A DNA stretch of 64,000 bases from an uncultured Clostridia bacterium. Its GTDB lineage: Bacteria > Bacillota > Clostridia > Christensenellales > Aristaeellaceae. Position numbers and translations under genes: made by a program. The notes beneath the pieces were generated by a model that searched no databases, had not been told where the DNA came from, and worked only from the letters and a program-made list of their open reading frames with translations. The stretch spans positions 1 through 64,000 of the forward strand of contig CAMVEB010000014.1 in assembly GCA_947166385.1 (NCBI GenBank). Direction: 5' to 3'. Shown in pieces: positions 7,352 through 15,115 of the stretch; positions within the stretch are counted from its first letter, which is position 1; every line of letters begins with the position of its first letter.

Positions 7352-8041
7352 TTAAAGCTTTCCCAGCAATCCCATTTTTGTCATGATGCCGTCAACAGTA
7401 ACGCCGGGATGCGTCACATAGAGTCTGACGATCTGTTCCACCAAATCCCTGTCGAGTCCGCGCTTCTGGGCAATGGAATCAACAGACAAGCCTTTCTGCG
7501 TATCATGAACAACGATCTCAATCTGCCGATAGATATTTCCGCTGTCGATTTTTGGTGCTTTTTCTTTTACAGGATGCGGGATCTGGATCTGCTTTACATC
7601 CCATCCATCCGGATCAATCCGCAAAATCGCCATGGTAATCGGCTGGATAAACCTTCGCGGTCCACAGCTTCCCGGATTAAACAGCAAAGTTCGATGCTTT
7701 CCGACAGGTTCCTGCCAGACAGATGCATACTGGTGAGTATGCCCACAGATCACCAGGTCATAAGCAGTCAGGTCCTTGGGGAGATCCTTTTTCTTATGGG
7801 TCATATAAATCCGGAGTCCGCCCAGCTCGAAATCCAGGAATAAGGGAAGATGTTCAGCCCATTCCTTGTCGTTATTGCCGCGAACCACTTTCACAGGAGC
7901 AATTTGCTCCAGTTGATCAAGAATACGCTGACTGCTGATATCCCCGCCATGGAGAATACAGTCGCAACCCTGAAGCGCGTCAATCACTTCTGGACGGAGA
8001 AGATCGTGGGTATCAGACAGAATGCCGATTTTCATACTCAT
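7352..8041 (-). CDS. YfcE/MJ0936-type phosphodiesterase with C-terminal extension
   Basis: The first 150 residues form a compact YfcE-type phosphoesterase: ILSDTHDLLRPEV, LHGGDISSQRIL, VVRGNNDKEW, MTHKKK and ICGHTHQYASVW. Then LLFNPGSCGPRRF closes the active site. About 75 further residues, DSIAQKRGLDRDLVEQIVRL onward, look like a small helical domain resembling a helix-turn-helix. The plain family is about 155-180 aa, so this extension is unusual. The start overlaps the YjbR-EVE gene stop (ATGA). Confidence 0.88.
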   Translation of the reverse strand: MSMKIGILSDTHDLLRPEVIDALQGCDCILHGGDISSQRILDQLEQIAPVKVVRGNNDKEWAEHLPLFLDFELGGLRIYMTHKKKDLPKDLTAYDLVICGHTHQYASVWQEPVGKHRTLLFNPGSCGPRRFIQPITMAILRIDPDGWDVKQIQIPHPVKEKAPKIDSGNIYRQIEIVVHDTQKGLSVDSIAQKRGLDRDLVEQIVRLYVTHPGVTVDGIMTKMGLLGKL

Positions 8042-8784
8042 TTCAATGCCTCGCTTAGCTTTTGTGGAATCCCTCTGGGACCGCGTACCGCAAAGATCCC
8101 ATATTCATTCTTCAGCACTTCAAATGTAAAACGATCAGGGGCGTATCTTTTCAGGAGACGAATCCTCATCAATTTGGTAATTGTCAGCCCTTCCGTCCGG
8201 AATTGCCATGGGATATCGGTTTTCGTGACAACGCACTTGTACAGGATTGCCGAAACAGGCAGTCCGATGTACATAAATACAATATCACCTGTTTTGATTC
8301 CGCTGCCTTGCTTCCAGTCAATTTCGTCTGTGTCATCGAAAGCATGCACGCTGTCATAGTATTTCGGATTTGATGGGATAATCCATTCCTTGGGCGGACG
8401 AATGGCCTTCCTGGTTTTCGCTGAGGCAGTCGCCTTATAGCTCACATCAATCAGATGGCAGATCTCATCCAGTTCAACAGTCCCATCCAGCAGAACAGAT
8501 ATCCAGTTCCCCCTGGCAATATGGTATCCCGGGAAAAAACCGTCACGTTTGATCAGAAAATCCCTTGTTAGGAAGTCTGTCAGTTTTATATTCAGGACAT
8601 CAATGATCTCATCGCCGGAAAGTCCCAGCTTTGAACGAGGTATATCCATGAAAAGCGCGTACCATTTCTGATTGTCCTTATGGCGAACGACGCCATAGTC
8701 CGGGTAGCGCATCCAGGGATACTCGATTTCGCCTTTATATGCCTTGCGGATATACTTCAAAACATCATCCCGCAGGGTACTCAT
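8038..8784 (-). CDS. MmcQ/YjbR-type protein fused to an EVE/PUA-like domain
   Basis: Residues 1-125 match the MmcQ/YjbR fold (YPWMRYPDYGVVRHKDNQKW, SKLGLSGDEIIDVLNIK, GYHIARGNWISVLLDG), a CyaY-like double-wing domain thought to bind DNA or ligands. Residues about 135-248 (WIIPSNPKYYDSVHAF, GSGIKTGDIVFMYIGLPVSA) look like an EVE/PUA-type domain, which recognises modified bases in RNA or DNA. The two-domain arrangement is longer than plain YjbR (about 120 aa). It overlaps both neighbours by 4 bp. A role in sensing modified nucleic acid is inference. Confidence 0.75.
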   Translation of the reverse strand: MSTLRDDVLKYIRKAYKGEIEYPWMRYPDYGVVRHKDNQKWYALFMDIPRSKLGLSGDEIIDVLNIKLTDFLTRDFLIKRDGFFPGYHIARGNWISVLLDGTVELDEICHLIDVSYKATASAKTRKAIRPPKEWIIPSNPKYYDSVHAFDDTDEIDWKQGSGIKTGDIVFMYIGLPVSAILYKCVVTKTDIPWQFRTEGLTITKLMRIRLLKRYAPDRFTFEVLKNEYGIFAVRGPRGIPQKLSEALK

Positions 8785-9635
8785 TGCGCTTCACCTCCCG
8801 CAAGGAAATCCCGGATATCCTCAAGTCTCATTTCAGCTTCATAAACGCCCATCTGATAAACCCGTTCAAGTTCATCCGGGTTCTTTTCGGTATGTCCGAT
8901 TCTCAGAGGCTGTGGGGGCCGGATCACAAGGGATTCGCCGGATGCTTCCCGCTGATCAATTTCCTGCATCTGCAGGTTATACATCTGGTGACGGACAGCC
9001 ATAGCGGTTGCGATGTGCGGGTATTTCCGAAGCATGATTCTCATCACACCGGACACCGGTTCTTTTCTGTAGCCTTTGTGCTGGGTCAGAATCATCACAT
9101 TACGGTCATAGCCCTGCTTTTCCATGAACGCATAAGGGACAGCATCCGCAATTCCGCCGTCCAGCAGCAATGAATTGTTTATCTTTACCGGCCTGGAAAC
9201 GATGGGCATGGAAGCGGAAGCCTGAAACCAGAGCATGTCTTCCGATCCGCCGTCTGTGCACAGATGATAAACCGGTTTGCCTGTGCAGACATCCGTTGCC
9301 CCGACAAAAAAACGCAGCGGATTATCCCGGAATGTCTTACGGTCAAACACATCCAGTTCATCCGGCAGTTCCCGATAGCAAAAGTCAGCGCCGTATAAAT
9401 CCCCGGTTCGAATCAGCGAACGAATACTGCAGTAGCGAGGATCCGCGCAGTATTTCTTGTTATAGCGGATCGGACGGCCAATCTGTCCTGATTTGAAGTT
9501 GCAGCCGAAAACAGCGCCGGCGGAAATGCCCGCCGCCCCATCAAAGGTGATACCGTGCCGCATAAGCACATCGATCACTCCGCAGGTAAACATGCCGCGC
9601 ATGGCCCCGCCTTCCATGATGAGCGCTGTCTTCAT
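8781..9635 (-). CDS. Patatin-like phospholipase
   Basis: The 284-aa protein has the oxyanion loop EGGAMRGMFTCGVIDVL, nucleophile elbow GISAGAVFG and catalytic Asp in LLDGGIADAVPY, the full Ser-Asp dyad of bacterial patatins of the YjjU group. Such enzymes cleave acyl chains from lipids. No signal peptide, so it is cytosolic or membrane-associated. GGAGGAGT precedes the ATG, and it begins 15 bp after the HD protein, continuing the minus-strand series. Nothing suggests a dedicated anti-phage patatin: there is no cyclase or sensor next to it. Confidence 0.9.
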   Translation of the reverse strand: MKTALIMEGGAMRGMFTCGVIDVLMRHGITFDGAAGISAGAVFGCNFKSGQIGRPIRYNKKYCADPRYCSIRSLIRTGDLYGADFCYRELPDELDVFDRKTFRDNPLRFFVGATDVCTGKPVYHLCTDGGSEDMLWFQASASMPIVSRPVKINNSLLLDGGIADAVPYAFMEKQGYDRNVMILTQHKGYRKEPVSGVMRIMLRKYPHIATAMAVRHQMYNLQMQEIDQREASGESLVIRPPQPLRIGHTEKNPDELERVYQMGVYEAEMRLEDIRDFLAGGEAQ

Positions 9636-9650
9636 GTCAACTCCTCCGTA

Positions 9651-10139
9651 CTACAGACAAAACACTTTCTGAATCAGTCTTTTGCCCGCTGCTGTTTTTG
9701 CGTGAGTTTCCAGGAATTCCTGAACATTCCCTTTCGAATATGCGTTCTCAGATGCATTTACAATATAGTCAGCCTCAAGAAGTATCTGCCAGTCCAAGCC
9801 GTCAACACCATTGTATGTGTGATGATGGCCGACAACATAGGATACTCTTTCGACCTGCGATTCTGTCAGATCTGTATCAGAAAAGAAAGCTATGATCAAT
9901 GCAGGACTTTCTTTTTCCTGGAGTTTTCCGTTAGCATTGCCGTACTTCTTGCGGCATACGGGGCAAGCAATGTCATGGGTAAGTGCCTCTGTTTCAAGAA
10001 GAAACTGTGTTTCGGAATCGAGGCCCTCCAGTTCTCCAATCGTCTTCGCGTAAGACCACACCTTCACAAAGTGTTCAATATCGTGGATATTTCCGCAAGA
10101 AACCGTGATCATTTTTTCCATGATCATAGATATTGTCAT
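9651..10139 (-). CDS. HD-domain protein
   Basis: The 162-aa protein has the metal-binding HD pattern: HDIEHFVKVW near the start, ALTHDIACP (the HD dyad), VVGHHHTYNG, and EADYIVNASE (final Asp). This is the arrangement of small HD hydrolases acting on phosphorylated nucleotides or phosphate monoesters. A CPVC pair follows the HD dyad and could bind metal. The start overlaps the stop of the HipA-like gene (ATGA), tying it to the XRE/protease/kinase cassette. Substrate unknown. Confidence 0.8.
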   Translation of the reverse strand: MTISMIMEKMITVSCGNIHDIEHFVKVWSYAKTIGELEGLDSETQFLLETEALTHDIACPVCRKKYGNANGKLQEKESPALIIAFFSDTDLTESQVERVSYVVGHHHTYNGVDGLDWQILLEADYIVNASENAYSKGNVQEFLETHAKTAAGKRLIQKVFCL

Positions 10140-10918
10140 TTTTCAGCACCATCCTCCAGCTTCCTGACATGATCCTGAATGGCACGGATGCATTCTTCGT
10201 AATAGATACCGTAAGCCACCGGGTATATCTGCATCAGTTCGTCTGACATTTCTTCAATTTCCTCATCCGTAATGTCCAGAACACGTTTTGCTACTGTTCG
10301 CATACCAGTTTTCAGCTTTCCCGGATCAAGACCGAGTATTTTTGCTATATCAGACATATCATAGTTAACGCCGCGCAGATAATTCCTGAATGATCCAACT
10401 CTCTGCCCGGTCATGCTAATCGCCATGTCTTCATTGAATAGGAACATTTTAAAGAGTGTTTCATCCGAAGCATAGAACGCTTCAGAGAAATCAAATGAAT
10501 AAATATGTCCCCCGGAGGCACCCAGTTGCAGTTTGTCGCCTGACGCGATCAGCATATTAAGGGCGAGTTGTCCTATCAGTTCATCCTGTTGAATTGCGGA
10601 AAGATTGCTTTTATCAAAAGATGAGAGACCGTCTATAAAAGTAATTGCAACGGCTTGTTTCGAAGAGAACGGTCCATCACCTGAAAGCAAAAAGGCCTGA
10701 GGCGTCAGTACGCCCAACTTATTGCCAAGCCAACAGGCGGCATACTCGTTTGCCGCGTTATGCCTGTATGTATGCTTTACGATGTATTTCTCGCCGGTTT
10801 CCCTGTGGGTTGCCAGGAGAAGAGGACCGGATTGTCCTTCAGCGAATCCAGGATGTGATTTTACGCGTTTATCCTGAAAGGCTTTATAGGTAAAGTCCTT
10901 GGCATCGAGCATTCGCAT
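10136..10918 (-). CDS. HipA-like kinase-fold protein
   Basis: The 260-aa product shows a HipA-type lobe: a glycine-containing opening SGPLLLATHRETGEKYIVK with the presumed ATP-binding Lys, NEYAACWLGNKLGV (conserved Glu helix), VAITFIDG (hinge), ALNMLIASGDKLQLG (catalytic-loop position) and IYSFDFSEAF (metal-binding Asp). The C-terminal 80 residues are helical and acidic. It lacks the N-terminal HipB-interaction segment of classical HipA. It sits between an ImmA/IrrE-type protease and an HD protein, with 12 bp and -4 bp spacing. Kinase activity and target are inference. Confidence 0.6.
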   Translation of the reverse strand: MRMLDAKDFTYKAFQDKRVKSHPGFAEGQSGPLLLATHRETGEKYIVKHTYRHNAANEYAACWLGNKLGVLTPQAFLLSGDGPFSSKQAVAITFIDGLSSFDKSNLSAIQQDELIGQLALNMLIASGDKLQLGASGGHIYSFDFSEAFYASDETLFKMFLFNEDMAISMTGQRVGSFRNYLRGVNYDMSDIAKILGLDPGKLKTGMRTVAKRVLDITDEEIEEMSDELMQIYPVAYGIYYEECIRAIQDHVRKLEDGAEK

Positions 10919-10930
10919 TTCCCTCCGTGT

Positions 10931-12430
10931 TTATGATACGCAGATCTCTCCGTCCGGCTGGATCAGTAATCGGGATGCGCGTTTTTTCATGCTGTGCTTT
11001 TCTGCGGCCAGCAGTTCCGCAAACTCTCTGGTTTCTGTGTATTCCGTAAGCCATCCTGCCCGATGGAAGACCGTTGGCTTTCCGCAAATACTGCAGTACC
11101 GATCATTTGCCCCGCAGGAATGAGCGCCTTTCCCTTCGGAATCGCATACATTTTGCAGCGGCTGTTTGCAATCTGCGCAGTATCTTCCATCACGCATGGT
11201 TCGGGTGCTTCCGCAGGCTGGACATTTCAGCAGTCTTCCGTCATCCGTCGGTATGACTTCCGGGTAATGGGTTTTCAAGGTCCGGCACCGATCACTGGTT
11301 GGTGACGGAAGCCACATGTTCTCCTTTGGTCCGTGCCTTCTTCCGAATGCGGTAAGCACTCCGCATGTTCCGCAGTAGATATCACCGGGCCTGCAGCGAT
11401 GTGTTCCGCGAATGATCTCCATCCCGCTGCGAATAAAGTCTCCGTCTGTCTGAAACGCGTTTTCGCATTCGTTCACGACAGGGTTTCCGCATATCGGACA
11501 GAACTCCGCGTCTTCCGGAAAATCTTCGTTTCCGCAGACCGAGCAGAATTCAAATTGGCCATTTTTTCGTAACCCCATGACAGGCCGCGTGAATTTCCCG
11601 AAATCCTTGAATTCGTAGTGAAATCCTTTTCCACAGCCTGGACAGTACATGGAAGTTGTCCGTCTGCGGGTATGACATACCCAGCAGAACCAGCCGGCAC
11701 GATGCGGCAGTTTCTCTACAAGAGCATAGAGATCAGGATCAACCTGTTTCCAGACTTCCAGTTCCAGAGGTAATTCATGCAAGCGCCAGTTTGCAGCAGG
11801 CTGAGAAAGACCGAACGCTGTCATAATCAACACTTCCGGATGCGGTATATCTCCAAGATTCTGTAAAAACGGAGCATTCCGATTCGTCAGCTGCCAGTCA
11901 GCTTTCTTTTTGTCATAGGTGAACCCGTGTTCTTTCAGAATTCTGTAAACAGCTGGTGCCGGGGCAAGAACATTAATACTGAATAAGTCCGCCTGCTTGT
12001 CAGCGGCTTTGTACTCCGGATTGCTGTCCAGATCAATCAGCGTATCCATATTCAGCAGCTGATGATGACGGAGCGTAATATGCCCCAGTTCATGCATCAG
12101 TGTAAAACGAATACGGGATTTCCAGGCTGTGTCATCATAATAGACATACCAGACAGAGCCTTCCACAAACTTATCGCCATATTCAATCAGTGCATCCCGG
12201 ATTCTTGTGCAGAACCCGTCTTTGCTCATCATCTGCGGATTTACACCCGCAGCATTCTTATCAGGATTCGTTTCAAGCTCTGCATACGGCACAAGTTGTA
12301 TCTGTTGTCCGAAAGAGGACAGCAATCCATATACATCAAGCGGGAAAGAGACAGTCCTCATATCCCGCAGCAATTCGGCGGATTTTTGGACTGCCTCTTT
12401 TCTTCCAAAGGAACGATCAAACGCGTTCAT
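10931..12430 (-). CDS. ImmA/IrrE-type metallopeptidase with tandem zinc ribbons
   Basis: The 499-aa protein has an N-terminal ImmA/IrrE domain with the zinc-protease motif LMHELGHITLRHHQ and the downstream acidic ADLFSINVLAPA segment. From about residue 260 come at least five cysteine-pair modules: CWVC/CPGC, CSVC/CPIC, CGTC, CPAC/CADC and CSIC, each a likely zinc ribbon. ImmA-type proteases cleave a partner XRE repressor, and the upstream gene encodes one. The classical enzymes are about 150-250 aa, so the ribbon tail, plausibly a nucleic-acid or protein sensor, is the odd part. The ATG at 12430 is chosen from the upstream GAGG and 14-bp overlap; earlier in-frame ATGs exist. Confidence 0.8.
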   Translation of the reverse strand: MNAFDRSFGRKEAVQKSAELLRDMRTVSFPLDVYGLLSSFGQQIQLVPYAELETNPDKNAAGVNPQMMSKDGFCTRIRDALIEYGDKFVEGSVWYVYYDDTAWKSRIRFTLMHELGHITLRHHQLLNMDTLIDLDSNPEYKAADKQADLFSINVLAPAPAVYRILKEHGFTYDKKKADWQLTNRNAPFLQNLGDIPHPEVLIMTAFGLSQPAANWRLHELPLELEVWKQVDPDLYALVEKLPHRAGWFCWVCHTRRRTTSMYCPGCGKGFHYEFKDFGKFTRPVMGLRKNGQFEFCSVCGNEDFPEDAEFCPICGNPVVNECENAFQTDGDFIRSGMEIIRGTHRCRPGDIYCGTCGVLTAFGRRHGPKENMWLPSPTSDRCRTLKTHYPEVIPTDDGRLLKCPACGSTRTMRDGRYCADCKQPLQNVCDSEGKGAHSCGANDRYCSICGKPTVFHRAGWLTEYTETREFAELLAAEKHSMKKRASRLLIQPDGEICVS

Positions 12431-12812
12431 CGAGATATTCATCCTCTGTGTCATCCAGGTCATCGCTCGAGGTGTTCTTGAAAGCCTCAGCGAAAGATCC
12501 TCTCAGCATTTCAAGCATCTGCTGCCTCTGTTCCGGATTCAGCTTCCCGGCTGCGCGGGCAATGATCCGGATATCTTCATCCTCTACACCTGCACCATTC
12601 AGGGAAAGCAGGAAAAGCCGATCCAGATGCAGCGCGTTCGCGATTGCCGTCAAAATTTTAGGATCAACAATCTTATACTTATCTTCTTCAATTCGCAGAA
12701 TCGCGACATGGGTAACACCGGCTTCTTTGGCAAGATCGCGGAGACTCATGCCAAGCTGAAGACGTTTACGCTTAATGATTTGGCCCAAGGTTTCTTCATA
12801 GTTTATAGCCAT
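12417..12812 (-). CDS. XRE-family repressor
   Basis: The 131-aa product has an N-terminal helix-turn-helix (LGMSLRDLAKEAGVTHVAIL, RIEEDKYKI) and a helical C-terminal part ending in a run of Asp/Glu. Such repressors paired with ImmA/IrrE proteases are inactivated by cleavage. It starts after AAAGGAGC and its own promoter (12844-12872) contains the same GTTACC sequence that occurs in two inverted repeats downstream of the divergent promoter. Autoregulation plus control of the opposite transcript is the simplest reading. Confidence 0.88.
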   Translation of the reverse strand: MAINYEETLGQIIKRKRLQLGMSLRDLAKEAGVTHVAILRIEEDKYKIVDPKILTAIANALHLDRLFLLSLNGAGVEDEDIRIIARAAGKLNPEQRQQMLEMLRGSFAEAFKNTSSDDLDDTEDEYLDERV

Positions 12813-12843
12813 CTGTCGCCGCTCCTTTCCTTAATCTGCAAGG

Positions 12844-12872
12844 AGTATAACACAGGTGGTAACAATAATCAA
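12844..12872 (-). promoter_or_regulatory. Promoter of the XRE/protease/kinase/HD series
   Basis: On the minus strand, TTGATT (-35), a 17-nt spacer and TATACT (-10). The spacer contains GTTACC (12863-12858), matching the operator half-sites at 12921-12938 and 13007-13022, so a bound repressor would lie between the two boxes. Confidence 0.75.
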
Positions 12873-12891
12873 CATTTTTTTCGTAAACCTC

Positions 12892-12920
12892 TTGACTTTA
12901 TTTTTTGACTGTGATATTCT
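12892..12920 (+). promoter_or_regulatory. Divergent plus-strand promoter
   Basis: TTGACT, exactly 17 nt, TATTCT. It points away from the XRE gene. Directly downstream (12921-12938) is CGGTAA-6nt-TTACCG. The transcript would run into the 27-codon ORF at 12975. Confidence 0.75.
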
Positions 12921-13022
12921 CGGTAAGCAAAGTTACCGACGAGAAATCGGACGATGCAGAGAGGGGGATGCAAAATGTCTGGGGGCAAATTTTTTTACCC
13001 ATTCGCGGTAACTATGGTTACC
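12921..13022. promoter_or_regulatory. Pair of GGTAAC/GTTACC operator-like inverted repeats
   Basis: Two inverted repeats: CGGTAAGCAAAGTTACCG at 12921-12938, immediately after the plus-strand -10 box, and GGTAACTATGGTTACC at 13007-13022, inside the small ORF. With the half-site in the minus promoter spacer they form three related sites over 165 bp. Placement relative to both promoters suggests a repressor switch controlled by the XRE protein. Confidence 0.65.
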
Positions 13023-13058
13023 TCTATTGCATCTCAATCGTTTTCCGGTGAGCGATGA
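12975..13058 (+). CDS. 27-aa peptide downstream of the switch promoter
   Basis: ATG at 12975 follows GAGGGGGATGCAAA, a strong ribosome site. The product starts MSGGKFFYPFAVTMV and ends SFSGER: a short hydrophobic core with a charged tail. It is the first ORF behind the plus-strand promoter, and an operator-like repeat lies within it. I do not recognise it; it could be a regulated micropeptide, or an ORF created by chance around the operator. Confidence 0.35.
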   Translation: MSGGKFFYPFAVTMVTSIASQSFSGER

Positions 13059-13180
13059 TGCACGTTCCGCGGAGATGACCATAATCCGCACACGGAACCT
13101 CTGATCGTTACGCCTGTTCTGCTACGCTGAAACTCCGGGATTATCATTGCACCAGAATCTGAGAAAGTACGGAGGCCGCT

Positions 13181-13234
13181 ATGGAAACTATTAAAGACCT
13201 GGATCATCAGGATCCTGACAAAATGAAGTTATAA
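13181..13234 (+). CDS. Possible 17-aa peptide
   Basis: ATG at 13181 preceded by GTACGGAGGCCGCT, encoding METIKDLDHQDPDKMKL and ending at TAA 13232-13234, just at the 3' end of the convergent DUF4256 gene. A good ribosome site is the only support. It may be the truncated start of a lost gene. The rest of 13059-13180 shows nothing I can name. Confidence 0.25.
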   Translation: METIKDLDHQDPDKMKL

Positions 13235-13750
13235 AAGAGTATAACCTCTGAATCCACGCACAGAATAATATGAGTCTGCCCCGTTATGAAACGTGAATAC
13301 AGTCCCGTAACGCCTTTCGCAGAAAAGGGCTCCGCCCTGTTTTCTGATCTCTGCCGGGGTACTGATCCAGGAAGAAGTTTTTAAGTCGAAGTCGCCAAGG
13401 GCTTGCAGCCTGTAATAGAGTTCTTCTGTCAACAGCAAAACTCCGATCTCCTGAGCCTTCTTTTCAGCGCTCCCAATGGGCGGATTTTTCGTCCGCTTTT
13501 GGAAAGCTTCATCATCATAGCACAGACTTCTTCGCCCGGAAGGCGACTCTTTTGCGCAGTCGCAAAAAATCAGTTTCCCTGTTTCTTTATCAAAACCAAT
13601 GGTATCCGGCTCACCGCCGCTTTTTTCCATCTTCCGCAAAACTTCCATGACGTCTGGCTTTTCACGCAGACGATTCTCCACATCAGCCCATTGCAGCTCC
13701 GGATGGAGATTCATATTGCCCTGAAACCTGTTCTTCAGTATTTCCAGCAT
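13229..13750 (-). CDS. DUF4256 family protein
   Basis: The 173-aa product carries the family's conserved core: KLIFCDCAKESPSGRRSLCY, LLLTEELYYRLQALGDFDLK, TSSWISTPAEIRKQGGALF and CERRYGTVFTFHNGADSYY, ending YSVRGFRGY. Function of the family is unknown. ATG at 13750 is used because GAGAGGAGAC precedes it, whereas the upstream ATG at 13786 extends into non-conserved Arg-rich sequence. Length fits the family (about 180). Confidence 0.88.
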   Translation of the reverse strand: MLEILKNRFQGNMNLHPELQWADVENRLREKPDVMEVLRKMEKSGGEPDTIGFDKETGKLIFCDCAKESPSGRRSLCYDDEAFQKRTKNPPIGSAEKKAQEIGVLLLTEELYYRLQALGDFDLKTSSWISTPAEIRKQGGALFCERRYGTVFTFHNGADSYYSVRGFRGYTLL

Positions 13751-13825
13751 TACTGATTGTCTCCTCTCTCTTCGGCAGTTTCTCATGGTTAAGATGATTC
13801 CGAGTTTGTCGGCTATTGGTATCTT

Positions 13826-14353
13826 CTAATCCTGTAATTTCTTGCCCATTTCAATCCGCATGTTATGTTCCTCAGGTCCACGGTTTGAATAGGCATACCT
13901 GTCGAATCCGATGATCTGAAAACCGTTCTTTTTGTAAAAAGAGATCGCTTTGAAGTTATAACTCTGCGTTTCAAGAACGGCCATTCTGGCCCCGCTCCTG
14001 ACCGCTTCATCCAGGATGGTTTCTATCAGTTTTGTACCCACCCCGTTCCTGCGGTCAGCACTGTCAAACACACAGATGTTGGCGATGGTGTATCTGTTGT
14101 TCCACTTCTCCAGGAAGCCTTCCACAAACCCCAAGAGCCTGTCTCCCTCAAAAGCGCCGTAGGCGACCGGATGGTCCAGCCAGTCCTGCAGCATATCATC
14201 GTTGATGGACATCCTGAGGGGCTCATCAGACATGATCCATCTGATATCAAAGCCGTCTTCTTCGGGCTCAATGGACAGGAACCTGTCGGAGAGAATCTCC
14301 GCTTGGTATTTCCGTCCTTTATACTTCTCGTAGTCCAGCTTTTTGATAAACAT
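13826..14353 (-). CDS. GNAT-family N-acetyltransferase
   Basis: A 175-aa acetyltransferase. The acetyl-CoA pocket is seen in ICVFDSADRRNGVGTKLIET (motif A with R/Q-x-x-G-x-G/A), followed by MAVLETQSYNFKAISFYKKN and GFQIIGFDRYAYSN. The start at 14353 follows GTGAGGGTAAGA and removes a non-conserved 10-residue leader. Substrate unknown. It lies 63 bp downstream of the DUF2200 gene and 75 bp upstream of the DUF4256 gene, so the three may be co-transcribed. Confidence 0.9.
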   Translation of the reverse strand: MFIKKLDYEKYKGRKYQAEILSDRFLSIEPEEDGFDIRWIMSDEPLRMSINDDMLQDWLDHPVAYGAFEGDRLLGFVEGFLEKWNNRYTIANICVFDSADRRNGVGTKLIETILDEAVRSGARMAVLETQSYNFKAISFYKKNGFQIIGFDRYAYSNRGPEEHNMRIEMGKKLQD

Positions 14354-14416
14354 TCTTACCCTCACAATTATCCCGTATATCACATGGGAATGGTCAGGAA
14401 TATCAAAGATAAGTCA

Positions 14417-14752
14417 TCACCTGAGCACTACATCCATTGGTTTTCCCTTGGCTAGCTCGTCGATTAGTTTGTCCAGTTGGCGCATCCTCTTTGTCATAGT
14501 ATCTGCAATCTCTTCAACCTTAATTCCACAGATTGAGCCGGTAATCAGTTCAGATCTGGAGTTCCAGACAGGCGCTAACGACAGAAAATCGCCATATGTC
14601 AGTCCTGTCAAAATATCTATGCTTACATATCCGGTCAGCCATTTGATGACCTGATCCACCTCTGCTTGTGTCCGGCCTTTTCTCTCTGCCTTCTGAACAA
14701 GGCATTGATAAACTTTTTCAAATGGCATTTCAAAAACACTTTGTCTCGCCAT
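14417..14752 (-). CDS. DUF2200 family protein
   Basis: The 111-aa product matches the DUF2200 pattern: MPFEKVYQCLVQKAERKGRT, AEVDQVIKWLTGY and YGDFLSLAPVWNSRSELITG, followed by ICGIKVEEIADTMTKRMRQL and a short helical tail. The length is typical. No catalytic residues are known for the family, and no membrane segments are present. It is the first of three small minus-strand genes. Confidence 0.88.
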   Translation of the reverse strand: MARQSVFEMPFEKVYQCLVQKAERKGRTQAEVDQVIKWLTGYVSIDILTGLTYGDFLSLAPVWNSRSELITGSICGIKVEEIADTMTKRMRQLDKLIDELAKGKPMDVVLR

Positions 14753-14811
14753 TATTCATATACCTTTCCAGGGGCTGGTTGCCCTCGGCAAGTATACCAT
14801 ATTTCCGCGAA

Positions 14812-15066
14812 TATGGCAGCTGCCTTTATGCCGGGAAGAATCATATTCTTTTTGAGCGGCAGAAGCACTTGCTGGAGGAGTTCCTGGTGCGAAACGCGAT
14901 AAGCAGAGAACAGTATGAAAAGAAGACAATGGATGAAGGCGTCAGCGCGTCCTTTCTGAATGAATGGAACGGGAGCAGGAACCACCGGGAAAAGATCTAT
15001 TTCTCATATGATTCCACGGACAAAAAGTGTCAGGCAGCAGTAAAATTGTCAGATATTGGCATTTAG
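14812..15066 (+). pseudogene. Remnant of an unidentified clostridial gene
   Basis: The frame reads KNHILFERQKHLLEEFLVRN, then AISREQYEK, a coherent helical segment like the C-terminal end of a small cytosolic protein. Another 36 codons rich in polar residues follow, to a TAG at 15064-15066. The open frame extends upstream only across the antisense of the DUF2200 gene, with no ribosome site, so the 5' end is missing. I cannot assign a family. Confidence 0.4.
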
Positions 15067-15115
15067 TCGGAAAAACTCTGGAAAATGAGGTGAATGCCAA
15101 AATTTAAAATTTAAA

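Noticed and set aside
8781..9635. Patatin gene as part of a cyclic-nucleotide anti-phage system
   Set aside because: No nucleotidyltransferase or sensor gene adjoins it; it fits the common YjjU-type housekeeping group.
12417..13058. Prophage or integrative element containing the XRE/ImmA pair
   Set aside because: No integrase, relaxase, excisionase or structural phage genes lie within several kilobases on either side.
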